Shown in pieces: positions 47,053 through 56,371 of a stretch of 64,000 bases of DNA. The stretch lies in the NCBI GenBank assembly GCA_033856235.1, contig JAWVFI010000078.1:68030-132029 (forward strand). Direction: 5' to 3'. Source of the stretch: DASXRU01 sp033856235. Its GTDB lineage: Bacteria; Acidobacteriota; Blastocatellia; Pyrinomonadales; Pyrinomonadaceae. The notes under the pieces are model-generated. The model saw only the letters and a list, made by a program, of their open reading frames with translations, ran no database searches and was not told the origin of the DNA. Each line of letters begins with the position of its first letter. Positions within the stretch are counted from its first letter, which is position 1. The position numbers were made by a program, and so were the translations under genes.

Positions 47053-49017
47053 ATGACCAGCAAACCATTCCGCACGTTAATCCCAATGCTGCCAATTCTC
47101 TTTCTCGTCATCTCGCTGTTATTCATCGATCCGGCAACAGCCCAAACACCAACTCCGTCGCCGACGCTCCCCAATGAAACGCCGGACAAGTTCGTCCCCA
47201 CCAACCATGGTTTCGATCACGTGCGGCGTGATGAATGGATTCCGATGCGCGATGGCGTGCGGCTGCACACGGTCATCCTGGTGCCTAAGGGCGCGAAGCG
47301 CGCGCCGATCCTGCTGACGCGCACGCCCTACAATGCGACCGGCCTGACGACCCACTCCGTCAGTTCGCACCTGGGGCCGAGCCTGAGCGGCTATGACAAT
47401 GCCACCGACGTCATTGTCGAAGGCGGTTACATTCGCGTGGTCCAGGACATTCGCGGCAAGTATGGCTCTGAGGGCGAATACGTGATGAACCGCCCGCTGC
47501 ATGGCCCACAAAACCCGACGCCGGTCGATCACGCCACGGACACGTATGACACCATCGACTGGCTGGTGAAAAACATTCCGGAGACCAACGGGAAGGTCGG
47601 CATCCTGGGAATTTCCTACGACGGATTCCTGCCTTTGATGGCCCTCGTAAATCCGCATCCGGCGCTGAAGGTTTCCGTGCCGATGAACCCCATGGTGGAC
47701 GGTTGGATGGGCGATGACTGGTTTCACAACGGAGCGTTCCGCCAGCAGGGCATGAGCTACATCTACAACCAGCAGGCCACGCGGGGCAATGAGATCAGTT
47801 GGTGGAACAGCCACTTTGACGATTACGACATGTTCATGGAAGCGGGATCCGCAGGTGAACTCGGCCGCCGCCGCGGACTGGAACAAGTTGGGTTCTGGAG
47901 AAAACTTCTGGAGCACCCGAGTTATGACGCCTACTGGCAGGACCAGGCAGTGGACAAGATTCTGGCGAAGCAGCCATTGAAGGTCCCGGTGATGTTGGTC
48001 CATAGCCTTTGGGACCAGGAGGACATCTACGGCGACATCGCGGTGTACAAAGCGATCGAACCCAAAGACACGGGCAACAGCAAAGTGTTTCTGGTGATGG
48101 GGCCGTGGCATCACGGCCAGGAAATCAAAGACGGCAGCGCTCTTGGCGCTATCAAATTCAACAGCGACACGGCGCTGACGTTTCGTCAGGAGATTTTGCG
48201 GCCCTTCCTCGATCAGTATCTGAAGGACGGCGCGCCCAAGGCCGACATCGCGCCGGTGATGGCCTTTGAAACGGGAACGAACAAGTGGCGGCGTCTGACG
48301 GAGTGGCCGTCAGGATGCGCTCGGGGATGCACCGTGCGGCCGACACCCTTGTACCTGACTTCCGGTTTGAAAGCAGGTTTTACGGCGCCCAAAGCCGGAG
48401 ACACTACGTTCGACGAATACGTGTCCGACCCGGCCAAGCCGGTCCCTTATCGCGCCCGTCCCATTGACGCCGGCAGTTGGTCACGTTGGCTGGTTGACGA
48501 TCAGCGGGAACAATCCGGCCGCACTGATGTTCTGACCTTCACTTCCGAGGTCCTGAATGATCCCGTGAAAATCAGCGGCGAGCCGATCGTGAATCTGGTC
48601 GCCTCAACCAGCGGTACCGACTCCGATTGGGTAGTGAAGTTGATCGACCTTTATCCTGATGAAGTTGCCGATCAGCCAAACATGGGGGGCTATCAACTGA
48701 TGATTTCCGCAGACGTCCTCCGCGGTCGCTATCGCGAGAGCCTGGAGACGCCAAAAGCCATTGCCGCCAACACACCCCTCCTCTACAAGTTTGCGATCCC
48801 CACGGCGAACCACGTTTTCCTGCCGGGCCATCGCATCATGGTGCAGATTCAATCGAGCTGGTTTCCGCTCTACGATCGCAACCCGCAGACCTTCGTGCCG
48901 AACATCTTCTGGGCCAAACCCGGCGATTATCGCAAAGCTACGCAGCGCGTTTACCACGCACCCGGCGATCGCAAACTGGCGAGCTTCATCGAGCTGCCGC
49001 TGGTGATAACGCCTTGA
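47053..49017 (+). CDS. CocE/NonD-family X-Pro dipeptidyl-peptidase-like hydrolase
   Basis: A 654-residue exported alpha/beta hydrolase of the CocE/S15 type. The signal peptide is MLPILFLVISLLFIDPATAQ. The family segments are ILLTRTPYNATGLTTHSVSS, VQDIRGKYGSEGEYV, and the nucleophile in GKVGILGISYDGFLPLMALV (Ser188); the His is in VMGPWHHGQEI. A C-terminal jelly-roll (VSDPAKPVPYRARPIDA onward) completes it. It may cleave X-Pro dipeptides or hydrolyse acyl bonds. The 35 bp upstream carry the AAGGAAACT ribosome binding site. A repeat element precedes it. Confidence 0.92.
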   Translation: MTSKPFRTLIPMLPILFLVISLLFIDPATAQTPTPSPTLPNETPDKFVPTNHGFDHVRRDEWIPMRDGVRLHTVILVPKGAKRAPILLTRTPYNATGLTTHSVSSHLGPSLSGYDNATDVIVEGGYIRVVQDIRGKYGSEGEYVMNRPLHGPQNPTPVDHATDTYDTIDWLVKNIPETNGKVGILGISYDGFLPLMALVNPHPALKVSVPMNPMVDGWMGDDWFHNGAFRQQGMSYIYNQQATRGNEISWWNSHFDDYDMFMEAGSAGELGRRRGLEQVGFWRKLLEHPSYDAYWQDQAVDKILAKQPLKVPVMLVHSLWDQEDIYGDIAVYKAIEPKDTGNSKVFLVMGPWHHGQEIKDGSALGAIKFNSDTALTFRQEILRPFLDQYLKDGAPKADIAPVMAFETGTNKWRRLTEWPSGCARGCTVRPTPLYLTSGLKAGFTAPKAGDTTFDEYVSDPAKPVPYRARPIDAGSWSRWLVDDQREQSGRTDVLTFTSEVLNDPVKISGEPIVNLVASTSGTDSDWVVKLIDLYPDEVADQPNMGGYQLMISADVLRGRYRESLETPKAIAANTPLLYKFAIPTANHVFLPGHRIMVQIQSSWFPLYDRNPQTFVPNIFWAKPGDYRKATQRVYHAPGDRKLASFIELPLVITP

Positions 49018-49086
49018 GAAGTAATTTGCGGATTGCGGATTGAAAGTGACTACAATTTAGCCCGCGAAGGCGGGCGGCGGCGGAAA

Positions 49087-49277
49087 GCGTGGGGTGAAGC
49101 GCAGCGAAACCCCAGGGACGATCGATCACCTAGATGGAAAAGTAGTCTGCGAAGCAGCCGACAGCGTACTCCCCGGGCACTGTCGGCCGCTTCGCGGGCT
49201 CGAATTCATCCAGGGCTTATTACCTGGGGTTCCGCTGCGCTTCACCCCAGGCTTTACGCTACCGCCGACTTCGTCGG
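49087..49277. repeat. GGGGTGAAGCGCAGC inverted repeat with nested stem
   Basis: GCGTGGGGTGAAGCGCAGCG (arm 49087-49116) faces CCTGGGGTTCCGCTGCGCTT and CACCCCAGG (49223-49252). Inside, GCAGCCGACAG (49154-49164) pairs with CTGTCGGCCGC (49180-49190), and GCCGACTTCGTCGGC forms a hairpin at 49263-49277. It fills most of the 394-bp gap before the toxin-antitoxin pair. Confidence 0.8.
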
Positions 49278-49411
49278 CTACGAAGCTAGGCACGATAAGC
49301 ACATCCTCCGCTAAGATAGTCATCCAGCGAATCGAGATCACGTTGCGATCTTTCAGTTGTCGCCTCCGGCGGTGCTTGCTTTGTTTGAGGTCATAGCAGC
49401 ATAATTTTCGC

Positions 49412-49597
49412 ATGACAGAGAAAGAAATGGTGCTGAACACTGTGCGCGGGTTGCCGGACGATTGCTCTATCGATGAGATCGCTGACCGAATTGAGTTCCT
49501 GGCTGCCGTGCGGAAGGGTCTCGATCAGTTAGAGCGGGGCGAGGGCATTCCTCACGATGAGATTAAGAAACAGTTGGCCACATGGCTTACAAGCTGA
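49412..49597 (+). CDS. Probable antitoxin of a RelE/ParE-type pair
   Basis: A 61-residue helical protein: MTEKEMVLNTVRGLPDDCSI, then DEIADRIEFLAAVRKGLDQL with ERGEGIPHDEIKKQLATWL. The C-terminal pattern LERGEGIPHDEIKKQLATWL is the family-like motif of the small antitoxins paired with ParE/RelE toxins. It overlaps the downstream toxin frame by 16 nt, the usual arrangement. If the toxin is broken, this antitoxin may be an orphan. Confidence 0.82.
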   Translation: MTEKEMVLNTVRGLPDDCSIDEIADRIEFLAAVRKGLDQLERGEGIPHDEIKKQLATWLTS

Positions 49598-49877
49598 TTT
49601 GGTCTCCGGCCTCCCGCGATGACCTGCGCCACATTGTAACCTCATTTCCCGCGACAGCCGCCAGCGAGCAGAAGCGTTCGGCTATCGCCTCATCGCCGAA
49701 ACCGACAAGCTACAGAACTTTTCCGAGATGGGCCGACCCGTTCCTGAATACCACCTGCCAACTATCCGTGAAATCATTGTTCGGTCCTATCGGATCGTTT
49801 ACCGCGTCGATCACGAACGGAAGTTGGTTGAGATCGCGCGAGTCTGGCATGCAGCGAGAGGCACGCCAGAGCTCTGA
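49582..49877 (+). pseudogene. RelE/ParE-family toxin disrupted by a one-base frameshift
   Basis: The first frame reads MAYKLIWSPASRDDLRHIVT and then loses similarity. The next frame, from about 49646, reads ISRDSRQRAEAFGYRLIAET, then SEMGRPVPEYHLPTIREII and RIVYRVDHERKLVEIARVWH, up to a stop at 49875-49877. Together they give a complete ParE/RelE toxin of about 98 residues. A single missing T near 49646 (ACC-TCATTTCC would become ACC-TTC-ATT-TCC) restores it. The final His in the RVWHAARG motif is present, so the break is the only visible fault. It may be a true inactivation or a sequencing error. Confidence 0.82.
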
Positions 49878-49926
49878 GGGTAATCAACCCACGACGGTGC
49901 GTTGACCAGGCTATGCTAAAGACTCT

Positions 49927-52620
49927 CTAGATCGCACGAGGATCCATCTTCACCAACAGCGGTTGCGTGTAGCTTTTGCCCGCCACCGTCAACTTCACTG
50001 CATACATTCCCGGAAGCACTGGGGGCACGCCGCGACCGCCAAATCCGCCGCCACCGCCAGCCGGCCGCACGGGCGGCGTGGGACGCAAGTCCCAGATCCA
50101 TCGATGCATCCCCGCGCCGGTCGAAAGCGTTTCCGGTGTTCGCACCCAGAAGGCCGGGATGCTGAGCGTGTTTGGATCGACTGGCGTTATTTTGTCTTCA
50201 CTCGAGTAACGGCGAATCACTTCGCCGGCTGGATCGATTATTTCGAGGGTCACAGGCCCGGTCACGTTTGCCTTCAGGTAGTAATCAATCATCGCACCAT
50301 AAGGAGGGTTTTCCGCGAGCGGCTCATCGCGGGGCATCGGCGTGCCGTTGTCGCTTCCCGGTGTTATCTCAAACGCATCGGCGGGACGGAAAAGATAAGC
50401 GCGTGCTTTTGCTACCTCGTCATTAACCTGGCGCAACGCGGTGATGTTATCCAGCACCCAGAAGCCGCGCCCGTGGGTGGCGACGATTAAGTCATCCTGA
50501 TGGACCGCGAGGTCGCGCATCGATGCTGGGGGTAAATTACGCTGCAGCGATTGCCAATGATCGCCGTCATCGAACGATACGAAGACAGCGCGCTCTGTGC
50601 CAGCAAACAAGAGACCGCGGCGTTCCGGATCTTCCTTGATGGTTTGGGCGTACACGCCGGGCGGCAGGCCTTTTGTGATTTCAGTCCACGTTTTACCCGC
50701 ATCGCGGGTGCGAAAAATATGCGGGTCGTAGTCCTGAAGTTGATGTCGCTCCACCGCGGCGTAGGCTTCGTTCACATCGAAGTGGGACGCTTCCAGCATC
50801 GTCACTTTGCTCCAGGAGGTGAGCGCGGGCGGTGTGACATTCTCCCAGGTTCTGCCGTCATCGTTCGTCAAATGAATCAGCCCGTCATCGGTGCCAATCC
50901 AGATCGTCGTGGCGCGCAAAGGCGAAGGTGCAATGGTGTAGATCACGCCGCGCCGTTTGTCCGCCGGCGCGTCGGCGGCCGCGGCTTCGTTTAGATTTGG
51001 CGGGACGCCGGGATCTTCCCGGGTCAGGTCCTGGCTGAGTTGGTTCCAGCTTTCGCCACCGTTGATCGTCTTGTAGAGAAACTGATTCGCATAGTAAAGC
51101 GCGTGCGGGTCAGCTGGGGAGAACACCAGCGGTTGCGTCCACGCATGCCGGTACTGGCCCGGCGTGCCGCCACGTTCCGGAGACACGCTCCTGGTCTCAC
51201 CGGTCATCACGTTGCAGCGTGAAACCGTGCCGCCAAAAAGGATTTCCGGATGCAGCGGATCCGGCGCCGTGTAACCCGACTCGCCTCCGGAACACAAACC
51301 TTCCCAATCGCGATTGGAAATCTCTGAATGCCGGCTGCGCGAAGGCGTGCCCACCGCGCCGCTGTCCTGCTGCGCGCCGGTGATCCAGTAGGGAAAACGA
51401 TAGTCAGCAGCTACGTGATAGATTTGCGCGGTGGGCTGGTTGTACCAGGAACTCCAGGTTGCGGCGCCATCGACAGAAACGATGCCGCCCTGATCGCTGG
51501 CCAGAACCATGCGCCGTGGATCGTCAGGATTGATCCAGAGTTGATGATAGTCATCGCCGCCGGGAGCGCCTTTGATCGCCGTCCATGTCTTGCCCGCATC
51601 CGTTGAACGATACATGGACGTATTCATCACATAAACGACGTCTGCATTTTTTGGATCGACAGTCACTTTTTCGAAGTACCACCCACGGTCCCAAAGTCTT
51701 TTGTCCGCTGACAGCCTCGTCCAGGTGGCGCCCGCATCGTCTGAGCGAAACACGCCCCCTTCCTTTGCATCGACAACCGCGTAGAGGCGATTCCGGTTGG
51801 CCGGCGCTACCGCAATCCCAATATGGCCCCGATTTTCCACGGGCAGGCCGTTGGAAATTTCTTTCCACGTCGTTCCGCCGTCGATAGATTTGAAGATGCC
51901 GGCGCCCGGACCATTCGCCGGAGTGTAGATAAACCAGGGTGGACGGCGAACGTTCCACAGCGTCGCGTAAACGATCTGGGAATTCACCGGATCTAAGGCC
52001 AGATCGATGGCGCCCACGTCATCATTCTTAAAGAGAACTTTCTGCCACGTAACGCCGCCGTCACGTGTGCGATAGACGCCGCGATCAGGATTAGGTCCGT
52101 AGGCATGCCCCATCGCCGCGACAAAAACGATGTTCGGGTTCTTCGGATCGACGATTATTCGTCCGATCTGTTTTGTCTTCTCCAGGCCAATGCGCGTCCA
52201 GGAGTTTCCTGCGTCCGCCGACTTGTACATACCATCGCCAAACTGGATCGAATCGCGCATGTCGGGCTCGCCCGTGCCGACGTAAACCACATTAGTATTG
52301 GACGCAGCGACTGCGATGGCCCCGATCGAGGCGACGCCATTCCCGTCGAAGATGGGCGTCCAAGTCCGCCCCGCGTTGGTGGTTTTCCAAACACCGCCCC
52401 CGACCGACCCAAAATAAAAAGTATCCGGCTGTCCCACCGCGCCACTGACGGCGTTGACTCGTCCGGCACGAAACGGACCAATCATCCGCCAACGCAAACC
52501 CGAATAGAGACTCGGGTCGGGCTGCTGGGCGATGATGACCGGAGTCGGTAGGAAGAAACCGATTGCGACAATGGCTAGTAGGATTACCGAGCTACGAATA
52601 ATTCCGCGATTGTTGGACAT
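49927..52620 (-). CDS. Exported sortilin/VPS10-type beta-propeller (glycosyl-hydrolase-like), paralog 1
   Basis: A secreted giant protein of about 897 residues. The signal peptide follows MSNNRGIIRSSVILLAIVAI (cleaved near IAQQ). It is a repetitive beta-propeller of BNR/VPS10 type: DAGRTWTPIFDGNGVASIGA, TGEPDMRDSIQFGDGMYKS, the Asp-box repeats SADAGNSWTRIG, TRDGGVTWQKVL and SIDGGTTWKEIS, and later SDDAGATWTRLS and TINGGESWNQLS. A C-terminal Ig-like domain ends it. Asp boxes (S-x-D-x-G-x-T-W) are typical of sialidases and sortilins, but the catalytic residues of sialidases were not found, so binding or scaffold roles are as likely. I start at ATG 52620 because GGGAGA precedes it; ATG 52638 would add six residues. 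A paralog is at 56372-59548. Confidence 0.9.
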   Translation of the reverse strand: MSNNRGIIRSSVILLAIVAIGFFLPTPVIIAQQPDPSLYSGLRWRMIGPFRAGRVNAVSGAVGQPDTFYFGSVGGGVWKTTNAGRTWTPIFDGNGVASIGAIAVAASNTNVVYVGTGEPDMRDSIQFGDGMYKSADAGNSWTRIGLEKTKQIGRIIVDPKNPNIVFVAAMGHAYGPNPDRGVYRTRDGGVTWQKVLFKNDDVGAIDLALDPVNSQIVYATLWNVRRPPWFIYTPANGPGAGIFKSIDGGTTWKEISNGLPVENRGHIGIAVAPANRNRLYAVVDAKEGGVFRSDDAGATWTRLSADKRLWDRGWYFEKVTVDPKNADVVYVMNTSMYRSTDAGKTWTAIKGAPGGDDYHQLWINPDDPRRMVLASDQGGIVSVDGAATWSSWYNQPTAQIYHVAADYRFPYWITGAQQDSGAVGTPSRSRHSEISNRDWEGLCSGGESGYTAPDPLHPEILFGGTVSRCNVMTGETRSVSPERGGTPGQYRHAWTQPLVFSPADPHALYYANQFLYKTINGGESWNQLSQDLTREDPGVPPNLNEAAAADAPADKRRGVIYTIAPSPLRATTIWIGTDDGLIHLTNDDGRTWENVTPPALTSWSKVTMLEASHFDVNEAYAAVERHQLQDYDPHIFRTRDAGKTWTEITKGLPPGVYAQTIKEDPERRGLLFAGTERAVFVSFDDGDHWQSLQRNLPPASMRDLAVHQDDLIVATHGRGFWVLDNITALRQVNDEVAKARAYLFRPADAFEITPGSDNGTPMPRDEPLAENPPYGAMIDYYLKANVTGPVTLEIIDPAGEVIRRYSSEDKITPVDPNTLSIPAFWVRTPETLSTGAGMHRWIWDLRPTPPVRPAGGGGGFGGRGVPPVLPGMYAVKLTVAGKSYTQPLLVKMDPRAI

Positions 52621-52725
52621 GGACGAGTTATCTCCCATTGGATAGTCTAAGACTCATAATTCGCCGGCGGGCAACGTTATTGGTTTGAAGCAAGGGCATA
52701 TTGGCCTCTTCCGAATAGAGAATCA

Positions 52726-53970
52726 ATGCTGAAGAGCGATGTCATAGTCATTGGCGGCGGAGCGGCCGGGCTCTTCTGCGCCATCGAAGCGGGTAAGCGC
52801 GGTCGCAGCGTCCAGGTGCTGGAGCATCAGGATCGAGTGGGAAAAAAGATCGCCATCTCCGGCGGCGGGCGTTGCAACTTCACCAATATTCATACCGGAC
52901 CAGCAAACTTCATTTCGGCAAACCCGCACTTCTGCAAATCGGCACTCGCGCGTTACACGCCCGCGGACTTCATTTCCCTGGTAGAAAAACACGGCATTGC
53001 TTATCACGAAAAGAAGTTGGGTCAACTGTTTTGCGACGGCAGTGCGCAACAGATAATTGACATGTTGCTGGGCGAATGTGCTGCCGCTGGCGTTGAGGTC
53101 CGGTGCGGTTGTCAGGTGTTGAGCGTCGAGCGCGAAGGAGCCGTGACCGAACCGGGAGCCTCTGTTGACGAGCACTCGAGAGAGTTTCGCATTGAAACCA
53201 ATCTCGGGAGTTTTTGGTGTTCTTCCCTGGTGATTGCTACAGGCGGGTTGTCCATTGCACCGCTGGGGGCAACCGACTTTGGCTATCGCATAGCGCGGCA
53301 GTTCGGATTACGAATCGAAGAGGCGCGGCCGGGCTTAGTTCCCTTCACTTTGACTCCGGAGTTGCAAAGGCAACTCGCGCCGTTAAGCGGCGTATCGGTT
53401 GATGCCGTCGTTAGCGCGCCTCGCCCCCAACAGCGCAGCTCGCGCGCCCGGCAAGTGCCGGCGTTTCGGGAGAACATTCTGATCACCCATCGAGGCCTGA
53501 GCGGTCCGGCGATTTTGCAGATCTCAAACTACTGGCGACCCGGCGAGCCCATCTCGATTAATCTGCTGCCAGACCAGGATGCTCTGGCCATTTTGAAAAG
53601 TCGTCAGACCTCCGGCAGTGGCGTGGCGAATCTTCTGGCGCAATACCTACCGCGGCGCTTCGCTAACGCGTGGTGCGAGCTGTACGCATCCTCCCGCCCG
53701 TTGAAGCAATACAACCTCGCCGAATTTCAGGAATTAGCCGGCAGGATTCACAACCTCGAGATCATTCCGTCGGGAACGGAAGGTTTCAAGAAGGCGGAAG
53801 TCACAGCCGGTGGAGTCGCCACGACCGAGTTGTCTTCACAGACGATGGAAGCCAAGCGCGTCCCGGGACTCTACTTCATCGGTGAAGTGGTCGATGTTAC
53901 CGGACAACTGGGCGGCTACAATTTTCAGTGGGCGTGGGCTTCCGGTTATGCGGCGGGGCAGGCTGTGTAA
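52726..53970 (+). CDS. FAD-dependent oxidoreductase of the HI0933/BaiN-like family
   Basis: A 414-residue flavoprotein. The Rossmann dinucleotide motif is VIVIGGGAAGLFCAIEAGKR and the family motif is KKIAISGGGRCNFTNIHTGP. The middle has SLVIATGGLSIAPLGATDFG and the C-terminus ends with VPGLYFIGEVVDVTGQLGGY with NFQWAWASGYAAGQ. Its function is unknown for most members; some act in aromatic or bile-acid reduction. It has no signal peptide. The gene is divergent from the propeller gene. Confidence 0.92.
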   Translation: MLKSDVIVIGGGAAGLFCAIEAGKRGRSVQVLEHQDRVGKKIAISGGGRCNFTNIHTGPANFISANPHFCKSALARYTPADFISLVEKHGIAYHEKKLGQLFCDGSAQQIIDMLLGECAAAGVEVRCGCQVLSVEREGAVTEPGASVDEHSREFRIETNLGSFWCSSLVIATGGLSIAPLGATDFGYRIARQFGLRIEEARPGLVPFTLTPELQRQLAPLSGVSVDAVVSAPRPQQRSSRARQVPAFRENILITHRGLSGPAILQISNYWRPGEPISINLLPDQDALAILKSRQTSGSGVANLLAQYLPRRFANAWCELYASSRPLKQYNLAEFQELAGRIHNLEIIPSGTEGFKKAEVTAGGVATTELSSQTMEAKRVPGLYFIGEVVDVTGQLGGYNFQWAWASGYAAGQAV

Positions 53971-54184
53971 ATCGTTACTGGCGCACCCTTTCGGCTAGCT
54001 TTCATGTTGCAAACGCCCCCCGTCCTCACCAACAGCAACGCCTTTCTTTAGCAGCCGGCAAAGAATCGTCCGTGGCGGCGTTACATTTCTTAGTCGAAAG
54101 TCACTCCTAACATGAAGGCACGAAATCACGACGTAATGTCCTCGTGCACACTTGTTCGAAAAGGAGAAAAGGAGAAATCTCACC

Positions 54185-54832
54185 ATGACAATTCAAACCA
54201 CCAGACGACATGTCCTCTTCGCGGCGCTGCTCGCGACCTTTCTGCTCAGCGCTGTTTCGGCCATGGCCCAGGAGCGCAAATTATCAACCGACGAGCTGGC
54301 ACTTCCCATCAAGGGCAACTGTCCGAACCCAATCGCTGTGACGCTAACCGCTACCACACCGAATGTCCTCAATGCGGACTTTACCCCGGCGATGCTCGCT
54401 GCGCCCCGTGCATTCCTGAACGATCCCGCTCCCAACAAGGTTTTCATGCATACCTTTACGTGGAAAAGGCCGCAACGCTGTTGCGAGATCACGAGAGCGG
54501 TGTTGACGGTGAAGTTCAAAGCGAACCAGGGTGGCCAATCGAACACCAGCTCCGACGCAGGCAACGACGGCGTTGCGCTCATGCATTTAGGAAGTGTGGT
54601 GCCGGGCTTCAGTGGCTCAATCTATAGTAGCTGGCCATTCAATGCGGGACAGACGGCGACCAGGACTTTCAATCTGACGGGGGCGGCTTTGAATTTTCTT
54701 AACACGACAGACACGGCAAGTGTCTATTCGCAGGATGACAGCGCCGTTGTGTCTGTCACGCTGCAACTCTGGGGGTGCTGTCTGACAACGCCGCGCGCGA
54801 GTTCGGTGGAGGAAGCACAACCCCAGCGCTAA
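54185..54832 (+). CDS. Exported hypothetical protein with vicinal cysteine pairs (215 aa)
   Basis: No family recognised. A signal peptide (RHVLFAALLATFLLSAVSAM, cut near AMAQE) leads into a protein of likely all-beta structure: NPIAVTLTATTPNVLNADFT and TRAVLTVKFKANQGGQSNTS. Two Cys-Cys pairs, in KRPQRCCEIT and LWGCCLTTP, plus a Cys in KGNCPNP could be disulfides or metal sites. Low-complexity Thr/Ser/Asn strands suggest an adhesin-like or surface beta-sandwich. The start ATG 54185 follows GGAG at 10 nt spacing. A strong terminator lies 40 bp after the stop (54873-54903). Confidence 0.78.
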   Translation: MTIQTTRRHVLFAALLATFLLSAVSAMAQERKLSTDELALPIKGNCPNPIAVTLTATTPNVLNADFTPAMLAAPRAFLNDPAPNKVFMHTFTWKRPQRCCEITRAVLTVKFKANQGGQSNTSSDAGNDGVALMHLGSVVPGFSGSIYSSWPFNAGQTATRTFNLTGAALNFLNTTDTASVYSQDDSAVVSVTLQLWGCCLTTPRASSVEEAQPQR

Positions 54833-54872
54833 CCAACTACGGGACAAGACCAGGGAATGGGATACAACTCAT

Positions 54873-54903
54873 CGCGCGGCCGCAACGGTCGCGCGTTTTT
54901 TTT
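54873..54903 (+). terminator. Intrinsic terminator after the exported protein gene
   Basis: CGCGCGGCCG (54873-54882) pairs with CGGTCGCGCG (54886-54895) with one G-U, a short CAA loop, and eight T (54896-54903). This is a near-ideal directional terminator on the plus strand. Confidence 0.93.
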
Positions 54904-54956
54904 CCCGGTAAGACTCCGGGTTCCCGTCAAAGCCCCTGGTCTTCAGTCGTTATGCT

Positions 54957-56195
54957 TCAAATGCCCTCCAGATACGCAGCTTCGCCGTGAATCGCCATAT
55001 CGAGTCCCTCTGCCTCTCCGGCTTCATCAACCTTGACGCTGGTTACGCGGTCGATCAACCAAAGCATGCCGTAAGTAAAGACGAAGGCCCAGAGCGAAGA
55101 GATCGCCACTGCTGCTAGCTGGATTAGGAAGAAGTGGGAGTTGCCGCGCAGCAGGCCGTCGACGCCGGCTGGATTGAATAGCGTGGTCGCGAAAATACCG
55201 CACAGGATAATGCCGAGGAAACCACCGACACCGTGCACGCCCCAAACATCGAGCGCATCGTCCCAACGGAGTTTGTTTTTCAGCGCCACCGCGTAAAAAC
55301 AGACGACACCGGCAATGAGTCCGATGAGACACGCGGTCGCCGGAGAGACATAGCCCGCCGCCGGGGTAATGGTTGCCAAACCGGCTACGGCGCCGGTGAG
55401 CAAGCCGAGAAACTTCGGCTTCTTCGTCGTCATCCAGTCCATGCAGAGCCAGGCGATGGCGGCAAAACTGGCGGCGAGATCTGTATTTAGAAACGCTACT
55501 GCGGTGACCGAATCGACGCGGAACTCGCTGCCTGCGTTGAAGCCATACCATCCGAACCAAAGCATGCCTGTACCCAGCGCCACGAGGGGAATCGAGTGCG
55601 GCCCGGCATCAGCAACCTTGCGTCTGCCGACGTACAGTACCGATGCCAGGGCCGCGATGCCGGCGATGTTATGGACCACAATGCCGCCCGCGAAATCGAG
55701 CACGCCCCAACTCGCCAGGATGCCGCCGCCCCAGACCATGTGGACAAAAGGAAAGTAAACCAGTGTCAGCCAACCGGTGAGAAAGAGCATGTACGCTTTG
55801 AACGTGACCCGGTTCGCAAACGCTCCGGTAATCAGCGCGGGGGTAATGATGGCGAACATCATCTGGTAAGCGCAGAAGACAATCATCGGGATCGACGGGT
55901 TGATTGCGGACGGCGTTTCCAGCGTGATCCCGCGCAGAAAAGCCCAGTTGAAGTTCCCGAGGATGCCGAAAAAGTCTGTGCCGCTCTTCAGGTCGCCGCT
56001 AAAGCATAGTGAGAAACCAAATGCCCACCAGAGAACGGTGGTCCAACCCATGGACACGAAGCTCTGCATCATAATGGCCAGCACGTTCTTGCGCCCGACG
56101 AGCCCGCCATAGAAAAAGGCCAGCCCCGGCGTCATCAGCATGACCAGGCTGGAGCAGAGCAGCATGAAAGCGGTGTTTCCGGTGTCGATGATCAT
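54957..56195 (-). CDS. amt: Ammonium transporter Amt
   Basis: A 412-residue membrane channel for NH4+/NH3. The N-terminus TGNTAFMLLCSSLVMLMTPG with LAFFYGGLVGRKNVL, the segment FAGGIVVHNIAGIAALASVL with the family His, and WDDALDVWGVHGVGGFLGII with the second His are the Amt signatures. About eleven helices are visible. The C-terminus is short (AIHGEAAYLEGI). No GlnB/GlnK gene is adjacent, which is unusual. AAGGAG precedes ATG 56195. A 176-bp gap follows on its far side, holding a short hairpin repeat. Confidence 0.96.
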   Translation of the reverse strand: MIIDTGNTAFMLLCSSLVMLMTPGLAFFYGGLVGRKNVLAIMMQSFVSMGWTTVLWWAFGFSLCFSGDLKSGTDFFGILGNFNWAFLRGITLETPSAINPSIPMIVFCAYQMMFAIITPALITGAFANRVTFKAYMLFLTGWLTLVYFPFVHMVWGGGILASWGVLDFAGGIVVHNIAGIAALASVLYVGRRKVADAGPHSIPLVALGTGMLWFGWYGFNAGSEFRVDSVTAVAFLNTDLAASFAAIAWLCMDWMTTKKPKFLGLLTGAVAGLATITPAAGYVSPATACLIGLIAGVVCFYAVALKNKLRWDDALDVWGVHGVGGFLGIILCGIFATTLFNPAGVDGLLRGNSHFFLIQLAAVAISSLWAFVFTYGMLWLIDRVTSVKVDEAGEAEGLDMAIHGEAAYLEGI

Positions 56196-56284
56196 AGTTT
56201 CTCCTTGTTAGCCTCTTTCAGAGAGGTGGCCTAAGCATTCGCCCCGGCCCCATCAGGAGGCATAGCCTCGAGTTGGTAAAGAGT

Positions 56285-56328
56285 GTTCCGGAAGGGCAGA
56301 GCCCTTCCGCACAAGACGGCAGAGCCGG
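56285..56328. repeat. GGAAGGGC/GCCCTTCC hairpin, relative of the repeat at 24577-24732
   Basis: GGAAGGGC (56290-56297) and GCCCTTCC (56301-56308) form a tight hairpin followed by GCACAAGACGGCAGAGCCGG. The motif order resembles the left half of the 24577-24732 repeat (gene-flank arm GATGTGCGGAAAGG). Confidence 0.65.
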
Positions 56329-56371
56329 TTGCGACGGGGAAGAGTCTTCTCAGCTGGCGATAATCGGGCGA

